A stretch of 13,976 nt of DNA from JAICLL01 sp035252155 (GTDB lineage: Bacteria > Planctomycetota > Planctomycetia > Pirellulales > JAICIG01): positions 1 through 13,976 of the forward strand of contig DATFDL010000056.1 in assembly GCA_035252155.1 (NCBI GenBank), written 5' to 3'. The translations under genes and the position numbers were made by a program. Positions 7,128-13,976 of the stretch are shown one piece after another (positions within the stretch are counted from its first letter, which is position 1; each line of letters starts with the position of its first letter). Below the pieces are notes generated by a model. That model made no database searches and was not told the origin of the DNA. It saw nothing but the letters and a program-made list of their open reading frames with translations.

Positions 7128-7239
7128 AAGGCAAAAAAATTGAGGGCAAAAAAATGAAGCGTTGAAATAGGGGAAATTAGCAGCGCCGCCTGCCAGTCTT
7201 ATCTTTGCTTCTCATTTTTTGCTCTAAATTTTTTGCCTT
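7128..7239. repeat. AT-rich imperfect inverted repeat
   Basis: The 32-base arms 7128-7159 (AAGGCAAAAAAATTGAGGGC..) and 7208-7239 (complement AAGGCAAAAAATTTAGAGC..) pair over most of their length with one or two indels, around a 48-base spacer. The A7/T6 runs stand out sharply in this GC-rich DNA. It lies 21 bases downstream of the response-regulator stop codon and upstream of the lipoprotein gene, both on the minus strand, so it may end the regulator transcript. The rest of the 272-base gap (6989-7260) shows no gene. Confidence 0.7.
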
Positions 7240-7260
7240 CGCTCTCTTTGGCCGTTGGAG

Positions 7261-8736
<1,476 letters not shown>

Positions 8737-8838
8737 GACCAGGCTCCGGCGATAGTTGCTTTGGTTGATTCAACGCGCAATATCACCAGTATCGTCAATG
8801 GCGAAAATATGGGAAGAGCGCGCCCCGGAAGGCAGTTT

Positions 8839-9996
8839 TTACGCGGCGCGGGCCGCGGTCGACGCCTGACCGCCCAGTTGCTCGACCACTTGCTCGGCGT
8901 GGAACAAAAGCCATTCGCGTCGAGTGTAGACGGCATGCCCGGCCAGGTGTTGCGACAACGGTCCCGCGGCCGGGCCATAATCGACCAGCAACGTCGTGCC
9001 TGCATCGGGCGCACGCACGCCCGCTGCCAGCCGGTCGGCGATGCGAGTCCGGTCGGCATCGGCTTCGAGGAATCTCGCCAGCCTGCGATTGGCAAGCCAC
9101 GAACGCCAGGCGAGCGGGCTGGGCGGCGTGTCAGCCCCAGCCACAGCGAATTGCTGCAAGTAGTCACCCGCGGCCGCCTGATGAAGTTCGTCGATGCTGG
9201 GAGGAGGCGGGGCAAGATGTTTACCCGTATCGGTGGCGGGCCGATGGTTGATGAAATGCAGCAAGGTGTCGTCCGATCGCTGCGTCCAGACATAGCGGCA
9301 GGGCGTGCCAAACGTGACCAAGTCCAGCGACCGCCGCGCAAGCGGCTGGCGACGGTTGCACAGCATCTGCCGCACGCGCTGCCAGAGTGGGATGTCGATC
9401 ACGCCCGCCACCGGCAGGCGATAATAAATCTGTGCGGCGGCAAAAAAAGCCGCGATGGCTTCCTTGTCGCCCGACAATAATCCGCTGGCCAAGGCCAGCA
9501 CGTTGCCGGCCTGACCGTGCCCCCAGATCATCACTCGCTTGTCGGGCGGAAGTTCGAGCGCGGCCAGTTCCTCGATCAGCCGCACGGCGGCATCGGCGCG
9601 TCCTAGATGATGGTTTTCGCCCGACCAGTGGACCAGCCGCACTGGAGTCTCGTCGCCCTGGCCTGCGAGAGCCCGCTCCAAGATCTCAACGTAGCGCGGA
9701 GTGTAATCTCCCGCCTCGTGTAAACAGCCGTCGACGATCTGGTCCGCCGCCTGGCGGAGCAAGCTGCTGCCAGCGGGCCAACGACGAGCCAGCTCCAAGA
9801 GAAGGTATCGCGCATCCCAGGCGGCAAACGAGCTCTGAACCAGGAAAATAGCCGCCACCCGGCGGGCGCGCAATGCATCGCCTACCGCGTTCATGCGGCG
9901 GCGAAACTCGGAGGATCCGGGCGGGGGACCGGCGACCGCTCGTACATAGCAGTGGGCTGATTCGGCACGGCCGATTTGCGCCAAGTGCAGCTTCAT
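8839..9996 (-). CDS. Alpha/beta-hydrolase-like protein lacking the nucleophile serine
   Basis: A 385-residue protein with a lipase-like pattern: LVHWSGENHHLGRADAAVRL (121-140), RVMIWGHGQAGNVLAL (154-169) at the position of the nucleophile elbow, TFGTPCRYVW (228-237), and a C-terminal GHAVYTRREWLLFHAEQV (353-370) that could supply the His. In active relatives the elbow is GHSxxG; here the serine is replaced by Gly161, so classical hydrolysis is unlikely unless another residue serves. There is no signal peptide, so it is probably cytoplasmic. The frame is open up to 10167, but the ATG at 9996 has a strong GGAGGAG seven bases upstream, while the extra 57 residues run into repeat DNA and look non-coding. 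It lies upstream of the response regulator on the same strand, 102 bases apart. Confidence 0.8.
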   Translation of the reverse strand: MKLHLAQIGRAESAHCYVRAVAGPPPGSSEFRRRMNAVGDALRARRVAAIFLVQSSFAAWDARYLLLELARRWPAGSSLLRQAADQIVDGCLHEAGDYTPRYVEILERALAGQGDETPVRLVHWSGENHHLGRADAAVRLIEELAALELPPDKRVMIWGHGQAGNVLALASGLLSGDKEAIAAFFAAAQIYYRLPVAGVIDIPLWQRVRQMLCNRRQPLARRSLDLVTFGTPCRYVWTQRSDDTLLHFINHRPATDTGKHLAPPPPSIDELHQAAAGDYLQQFAVAGADTPPSPLAWRSWLANRRLARFLEADADRTRIADRLAAGVRAPDAGTTLLVDYGPAAGPLSQHLAGHAVYTRREWLLFHAEQVVEQLGGQASTAARAA

Positions 9997-10003
9997 ACCG
10001 CGG

Positions 10004-10010
10004 CTCCTCC
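10004..10010 (-). promoter_or_regulatory. Strong Shine-Dalgarno deciding the start at 9996
   Basis: The complement reads GGAGGAG, seven bases before the ATG at 9996-9994. This is the best ribosome binding site in the window and rules in favour of this start over the upstream in-frame codon at 10167. Confidence 0.85.
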
Positions 10011-10120
10011 GCCAAAGAGCATCGGCAGGCGGGTCGGCCGAACATGAGGATTTTATGGCTTGCGCAATTTGGGGAGTCCTTCGTCCATGGGCTCCCAGTT
10101 GGTGCCAAAGGAGTCCGTCG

Positions 10121-10199
10121 GGGTGCCACGGCATCCGTCGCAGCGCGAGTGATGTGGCAATCGACAAGAAGCGCGGTCGCTGCGACGGACGCCGTGCGG
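10121..10199 (-). repeat. Hairpin element, family B, unit 1
   Basis: The arms CACGGCATCCGTCGCAGCG (10127-10145) and 10178-10196 pair at 18 of 19 positions around a 32-base loop. Read on the minus strand the element begins CCGCACGGCGTCC and ends GGATGCCGTGGCACCC, identical at both ends to unit 2 read on the plus strand. The single mismatch becomes a G-U pair on the minus strand, which suggests that this is its sense strand if it is transcribed. Confidence 0.85.
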
Positions 10200-10233
10200 T
10201 TTCGTTCTACGGCCCGGCTAAGTAAGGTGGCTC

Positions 10234-10310
10234 CGCACGGCGTCCACCGCGGCGACTGCGCCGCGCGTCGAGACCACTTCGAGAGCGCCGCGGTGGATGC
10301 CGTGGCACCC
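10234..10310 (+). repeat. Hairpin element, family B, unit 2
   Basis: The arms CACGGCGTCCACCGCGGCG (10236-10254) and 10286-10304 pair at 18 of 19 positions, the exception being a G-U pair at the same position as in unit 1. The loop is 31 bases and unrelated to that of unit 1. The two units are inverted with 34 bases between them. Three stem positions differ between units, each with a matching change in the other arm. Confidence 0.85.
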
Positions 10311-10341
10311 TCGAAACTCCAGCTTTGCCTTCGCGATATTT

Positions 10342-12258
10342 CTACCGCAGCGCCATGAGGCGATATCGCCGCGTCCCGCCGTCGGCGTCTTCGGTCGTGT
10401 ATTCGATCAAGCACTCCAACGATTGGCGTCCCGCGGTCAGCGCTTCGTCGGCCAGGCGGCTGAGCGTTGGGTTGTAATGGATGCCGCCCGACGATTCGGC
10501 CAGCAACAAATGCGTGAAACCTTCCGCCTGCAACGTTCGGCTCAGCTCGTCGGGCGACTCCAGGCGGCGATCGTACGAGTGTCGCCGGCGATAAACGTTT
10601 TCTCGCGTGACCCGCGCGTGGAAGTAAAACGCCCGTTGCTCCTGGCTCAAGATACGCATTTCCGGCGTCACGAGAGCGTTGGCCCAGGCCGCGGCCGGGT
10701 AGCTCGGCTCACGTCGCATCAGAAAACTTTCGCGACTCTCGATTCCCAGCGCCACCGGCAGCCGGTCGCGCGCGCGCAGCGGCGCCACGGCCGCGCCCGC
10801 CAGCAGTACTAGCCCCGTCGCGCAGGCCAGGCACCGCCGCGGAGCCACCGGCAGCCAACGCCATTCCATCCAGACCCAAATCACCGCGATACACAAAAGC
10901 GGGACGACGGGCAACAAAAACCGCGCGTTCGGCCGTAGCAGATACCAGGCGACAAAATACAACAAACCGATCGAGAGAAGCGTGCGTAGGCCCCGCAATC
11001 GCCGACAAAACAATAGCCCGGGCAACGTAGCCAGAAACAGCACGCCCAATTGGTGCCCGCGACCGCCGAAGTTTTCGGGATGCATGGTGAGCTGCCAGGG
11101 AGCGAGTGCACAGGCGAGCACGGTCCGCGGAGCGGTGGAAGAAGTGCGGAATGCGGAATGCGGGATGCGAGATGGAGCGGTTCCGTCAGACACACTTAGG
11201 GCTGGGGCCAACCGGGCAAACACGTCGTCGAAGAACGGATGCACTGGGTTTCCGGTGTACCACGTTGACCGCACGTACCACGGTCCGGCGATGGCAAGGG
11301 CAACGACGGCCGCCGCCGCGCCGCCGGTGAGGAGCGAGCGCCTTTGCCCACGGCCTGCCGCCACGCCCAGCAGCACCACGGCGGCCGCGGCGAAGTAGGC
11401 AATTGCCAGGTACTTAATGGCCAACGCCCCGCCGGCAAGCCAGCCGGCCAACACATACCAGCCTCGATGCTCATGATCGATCGCCGCGCGCCAGGCGGCG
11501 GCCAAAGCCAGTGTCGTCATCGCCGCCAAGGCGACGTCGTTGAGCGGCGCGGTCATTTGATTGCTGACGCTGGGCACCAGCAATACCACCCCGCCGACAC
11601 ACCAGGCCCACGGTCGGCCGACGATCGCAGTCGCCAAAACGACGGTGCTCAGCGCCAGCAACACTCCCAGCCCCCAATGGAGCAGTTGCGCGGCCACCGG
11701 CCCGTCGAGCGCCAATGCCCACAGATACCACATCTCGGCCAGCAGCGGATACGTCGAGTTATCGGTGTCAGGCAAGTAGACCACCGAATGTTCCAAAAGA
11801 AACCGTTTTGGTAGTTCCAGATGGTAGCAGAGGGCGTCGCCCGCCGTGGGCGGCGCCAACGCTGCGATCAGCGAACCCGCCGCGGCAATGATCGCCAGGT
11901 ACCCGATGCCCTGGCGCAGCGGTGCGCTGGGCGGGGCTGCGGCGGACTTGAGAGACTGCGAGCCTTCGGTTTCCGCAGTCTTCTGGCGGCGCCGGCAAGC
12001 ACGTCCAAGCAAAGCGATGCCGTAAAACGCCGCGCCTAGCGTAAGAACGCCGATCATCTCTTTGTAAAGTAACCCCACAAATCCCAAGGCGCTAATGAAC
12101 GTTCCGGCCGCGACCAGGCCGGCGGCGACGCCAAAGACGCCGACGGTCAGCGCATCATCTTCCGCCACGCCCAGCGCGCGGATTAGCGGCCGGCCGACGC
12201 CAAACGCGGCCGACGCGATCGTGGCTAAAGTCAACAGCGAGAGGAACGAGGCAAGCAT
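10342..12258 (-). CDS. GT-C-type glycosyltransferase-like membrane protein
   Basis: A 638-residue protein with about ten or more hydrophobic helices (for example 3-20, 36-64, 68-86, 117-136, 195-212, 218-234, 268-300, 311-327, 405-417, 427-441, 448-466, 477-493) and a soluble C-terminal domain from about 495. The first large loop, PPTAGDALCYHLELPKRFLL (136-155) with PDTDNSTYPLLAEMWYLWAL, is the acidic Asp/His loop typical of ArnT/PMT-type (GT39/GT83-like) enzymes that use lipid-linked sugar donors. Donor and acceptor are unknown. The start is the ATG at 12258, where the protein begins with a helix; the frame is open to 12432, but those 58 residues are basic and cross repeat DNA. No good Shine-Dalgarno is seen. 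Residues 357-377 come from a heptamer tandem repeat. It follows the small coupled protein and GT9 and is probably in the same envelope-glycan group. Confidence 0.88.
   Translation of the reverse strand: MLASFLSLLTLATIASAAFGVGRPLIRALGVAEDDALTVGVFGVAAGLVAAGTFISALGFVGLLYKEMIGVLTLGAAFYGIALLGRACRRRQKTAETEGSQSLKSAAAPPSAPLRQGIGYLAIIAAAGSLIAALAPPTAGDALCYHLELPKRFLLEHSVVYLPDTDNSTYPLLAEMWYLWALALDGPVAAQLLHWGLGVLLALSTVVLATAIVGRPWAWCVGGVVLLVPSVSNQMTAPLNDVALAAMTTLALAAAWRAAIDHEHRGWYVLAGWLAGGALAIKYLAIAYFAAAAVVLLGVAAGRGQRRSLLTGGAAAAVVALAIAGPWYVRSTWYTGNPVHPFFDDVFARLAPALSVSDGTAPSRIPHSAFRTSSTAPRTVLACALAPWQLTMHPENFGGRGHQLGVLFLATLPGLLFCRRLRGLRTLLSIGLLYFVAWYLLRPNARFLLPVVPLLCIAVIWVWMEWRWLPVAPRRCLACATGLVLLAGAAVAPLRARDRLPVALGIESRESFLMRREPSYPAAAWANALVTPEMRILSQEQRAFYFHARVTRENVYRRRHSYDRRLESPDELSRTLQAEGFTHLLLAESSGGIHYNPTLSRLADEALTAGRQSLECLIEYTTEDADGGTRRYRLMALR
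11146..11173. repeat. Heptamer tandem repeat inside the GT-C gene
   Basis: Four head-to-tail units on the plus strand: GCGGAAT (11146), GCGGAAT (11153), GCGGGAT (11160), GCGAGAT (11167). On the coding strand they give SRIPHSAFRT within a loop of the membrane protein. The reading frame is kept through them. Confidence 0.85.
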
Positions 12259-12349
12259 GCGGTTCGCTAGTCGGTTTCGACACTCACGTTTTTGAAAACG
12301 TCTCTGAGAGGGTTTAATTTTCGAAGTCGGAATGAACTGACGCCACCGC

Positions 12350-12407
12350 CCGGGCTTGCCCCGGCGGAGCGATGATTGACCGCTAGCCGGACCCGGGGCA
12401 AGCCCGG
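12350..12407. repeat. Perfect 15-bp inverted repeat between the small membrane gene and the GT-C gene
   Basis: CCGGGCTTGCCCCGG (12350-12364) and CCGGGGCAAGCCCGG (12393-12407) are exact reverse complements with a 28-base spacer; outside them CGCCACC (12341-12347) and GGTGGCG-like GTGGCGGCG (12411-12419) extend the pairing imperfectly. A T5 run (12420-12424) follows on the plus strand, but the flanking genes are on the minus strand, so it is not a classical terminator for them. It lies in the 184-base gap 12259-12442, which has no gene. Confidence 0.8.
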
Positions 12408-12442
12408 ATCGTGGCGGCGTTTTTCCAGCCAAGGCACCGACG

Positions 12443-12685
12443 TTAGAGGTCGAAACCGATCAGGGCGCCGAGCTTTCCAGCGAAGCCCGACATCATTAGC
12501 GCATAGACCCCTACCGCCACCGCCACCCAGCCCACGAGCAGCCATGCCTTCCAGCGCGCCAGGGACGATGGGCGAAGGTCATCGCCAGTCAGCAGCACCG
12601 AGGCAATCACGCGGCGGGCCGCGCGCAGCCGCCGCCGCGTCGAGAATGAGCGCTCGTCCGGTTCAGTTTTCAAGGGTGCGATCAT
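12443..12685 (-). CDS. Small one-helix membrane protein, unknown function
   Basis: An 80-residue protein I do not recognise. The N-terminal half is polar and very basic (RRRLRAARR at 17-25), and a single hydrophobic helix lies at about 48-66 (WLLVGWVAVAVGVYALMMS), followed by a short tail ending LIGFDL. By the positive-inside rule the basic half should be cytoplasmic. Its ATG overlaps the GT9 stop codon by four bases (ATGA), which points to translational coupling and explains the lack of its own ribosome binding site. The coupling and position suggest a helper of the neighbouring glycosyltransferases, for example a membrane anchor or assembly subunit, but this is inference. Confidence 0.72.
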   Translation of the reverse strand: MIAPLKTEPDERSFSTRRRLRAARRVIASVLLTGDDLRPSSLARWKAWLLVGWVAVAVGVYALMMSGFAGKLGALIGFDL

Positions 12686-13929
12686 AGTGGTTCGTGAGTA
12701 AAGGTTATGATCGGCGCAAGCATTGATGCGACGATCGGCTCATCGTAGGGCGTCCTACAATCCACGGTCTGGTCTGGCATTCGCGCCGGTCTTAGCACCT
12801 GGCGCACCTTGCGCATCACGGCCTCCGGCGTCAGCCCGGTCATGCAGGGATGATCGGCCAGCGGACACTGGCGAAGATGGCAGGGCGAGCAAGGCACACG
12901 GTGTCGAGCGACGAGCACGCGTCGTCCCCAGGGCCGCCATTGTCGCACGCGATTCGTACCGCTAAAGAGCGCAATCGCCGCCGTGCCGACCGCCGCCGCC
13001 AGATGCGCGGGCCCCGAATCGGCGCCGATCAATAGATCGGCCTGTTCCAAGAGGGCCGCTGTTTCGCGTAAGCTAAGCTCGCCTGTCAGATCGGCCAACG
13101 CAGGCCAGTTGCGGCCACCCCTGACGGCACGCGAGATGATCCGCTCCGACTGCGAACCGACCAAGACGATTCGAGCGCCGTACTCAACAGTAAGACGGCC
13201 GAGTAACTCTTGCCAATGAGCCGCTGGCCAGCGTTTGGCCTGACTGCCGCCACCGATGTGCAACACCACCACTGGCGTGCCGCAAGGGCCGAGCGCTTGT
13301 AAACGACGGCGCGAGCGTCGCCGCGCCTTCTTGCCCGGATTGAACCAACGACGCCTCGATTGCAGTCGCCGGCTTGGCTCGACACCGAGCAACGCCAGCA
13401 GCGCCAAGCGCGACTCGATTTCGGGACGACTGGGCGCATAAGCAGCACGATCGGTCAATAAAAATCCTCCGCCGCCGCAGTCCCATCCTACCCGCCTTCG
13501 TGCGCCGGTCAGCCAAACGAGCGCGGCCTGGGGAAATTCGCCCCGCATGTCGATCGCCACGTCAAACCGACGTCGGAATCGCCAGCCCCAGGCGAGCGTC
13601 GCGGGCAACCAACCAGGCCGCCAACCCCCGGCGAAGCGATTCCACCGCGAAACGTGAACGCGATCGACATGCCGCGAGGCCTCGAACACTTCGCGGTTCC
13701 AAGGCGCGGCCAACACTTCGAGCCGCGCGTTGGGAAAGCGTCGCCGCAGATCGGGCAAAACGGCCGAAGTCAGCAGGGCGTCACCCAGATGGTCGAGTTG
13801 CACCAGCAAAATGGAGCGAACCGGTGCCTCATCCGATCGCTGTTTTTCTGGAGGGCGCGCAAGCAATCGCGCCAACGTCTCGCCGACCGCATCGACAACG
13901 GTGAACAGCACGCGCCAACGTCGCCGCAC
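12682..13929 (-). CDS. Glycosyltransferase family 9 (heptosyltransferase-like)
   Basis: A glycosyltransferase of at least 415 residues, related to the ADP-heptose:LPS heptosyltransferases WaaC/WaaF. It would add a sugar to a lipid-linked or envelope glycan at the inner face of the membrane. LLVQLDHLGDALLTSAVLPDL (41-61) is the N-terminal acceptor-side motif, HIGGGSQAKRWPAAHW (224-239) opens the donor domain, and LIGADSGPAHLAAAVGT (300-316) is the hallmark donor-binding loop. A Cys-rich stretch, PCSPCHLRQCPL (346-357), follows as in many GT9 proteins. The counted start is GTG at 13929, but the frame stays open to the window edge and the last two bases complete an NTG codon, so the true start may be 16 codons upstream or further. 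The C-terminus overlaps the next gene by four bases. Confidence 0.92.
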   Translation of the reverse strand: MRRRWRVLFTVVDAVGETLARLLARPPEKQRSDEAPVRSILLVQLDHLGDALLTSAVLPDLRRRFPNARLEVLAAPWNREVFEASRHVDRVHVSRWNRFAGGWRPGWLPATLAWGWRFRRRFDVAIDMRGEFPQAALVWLTGARRRVGWDCGGGGFLLTDRAAYAPSRPEIESRLALLALLGVEPSRRLQSRRRWFNPGKKARRRSRRRLQALGPCGTPVVVLHIGGGSQAKRWPAAHWQELLGRLTVEYGARIVLVGSQSERIISRAVRGGRNWPALADLTGELSLRETAALLEQADLLIGADSGPAHLAAAVGTAAIALFSGTNRVRQWRPWGRRVLVARHRVPCSPCHLRQCPLADHPCMTGLTPEAVMRKVRQVLRPARMPDQTVDCRTPYDEPIVASMLAPIITFTHEPL

Positions 13930-13976
13930 ATAGCGATAGCGGCCGGACGGCGGCGATTTTCGTAATCGGACTGGCA

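Larger units (their letters stand above)
9997..10341. other. Gene-free gap carrying paired hairpin elements
   Basis: This 345-base stretch lies between the start of the hydrolase-like gene and the stop of the GT-C gene. Bases 10121-10310 are the two inverted hairpin elements listed separately. Bases 10060-10120 contain GGAGTCC twice (10075-10081 and 10111-10117) in GC-rich, repeat-like sequence. Open frames through it give Arg/Ser/Pro-rich products with no family resemblance, so I call no gene here. Confidence 0.7.

Noticed and set aside
9997..10167. N-terminal extension of the hydrolase-like gene from 10167
   Set aside because: It runs into hairpin element unit 1, looks non-coding, and the ATG at 9996 has a strong ribosome binding site.
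10121..10310. CRISPR-like array
   Set aside because: There are only two units, inverted rather than direct, without regular spacers or cas genes.
10301..10316. Sigma-54 promoter beginning TGGCACCC
   Set aside because: The TTGC element at the required spacing is missing, and the sequence belongs to the fixed end of the hairpin element.
12393..12424. Intrinsic terminator (hairpin followed by T5)
   Set aside because: The T-run is on the plus strand, but the neighbouring genes are transcribed from the minus strand; no plus-strand gene ends here.
12259..12432. N-terminal extension of the GT-C gene from 12432
   Set aside because: The 58 residues are basic and cross the 12350-12407 inverted repeat; the protein naturally starts with a membrane helix at 12258.

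Overview
The window is GC-rich chromosomal DNA, most likely from a planctomycete (Pirellulales-like). This is inferred from three things: a Tat-exported Gfo/Idh/MocA oxidoreductase, a lipoprotein resembling the planctomycete-rich DUF6655 family, and intergenic spaces full of short palindromic repeats. No rRNA, tRNA, CRISPR array, phage gene or intact transposase is visible. Most genes lie on the minus strand; only two (4179-4754 and 4899-5717) are on the plus strand.

Left part (1-4094, minus strand). An exported Gfo/Idh/MocA oxidoreductase (106-1452) is followed by a small two-helix membrane protein (1530-1826) and a 5'-truncated AAA+ ATPase remnant (1846-2301) whose broken end coincides with a perfect hairpin. 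After a repeat-filled gap of about 340 bases comes a complete pyruvate kinase (2643-4094) with the residue signature of K+-independent enzymes.

Middle part (4095-7260). A one-helix membrane-anchored protein (4179-4754), divergent from pyruvate kinase, is followed on the same strand by a short-chain dehydrogenase/reductase (4899-5717). Between them is a perfect 23-bp inverted repeat. The SDR converges on a DUF6655-like lipoprotein (5954-6988), and the space between them holds a nested hairpin and a second palindrome.

Right part (7261-13976, minus strand). In transcription order: a family 9 glycosyltransferase (right edge to 12682), a translationally coupled one-helix small protein (12443-12685), a GT-C-type multi-membrane protein (10342-12258), an alpha/beta-hydrolase-like protein whose nucleophile serine is replaced by glycine (8839-9996), and an NtrC-type sigma-54 response regulator (7261-8736). 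The first three look like a cell-envelope glycan group. No histidine kinase for the regulator is present.

The gene content is ordinary. The most distinctive signal is in the repeats. Two inverted copies of a ~78-nt hairpin element (10121-10310) differ at three stem positions, and each change is compensated in the opposite arm. Similar but weaker paired changes are seen in a second family (25-68 and 2574-2618). I did not find a convincing new multi-gene system.
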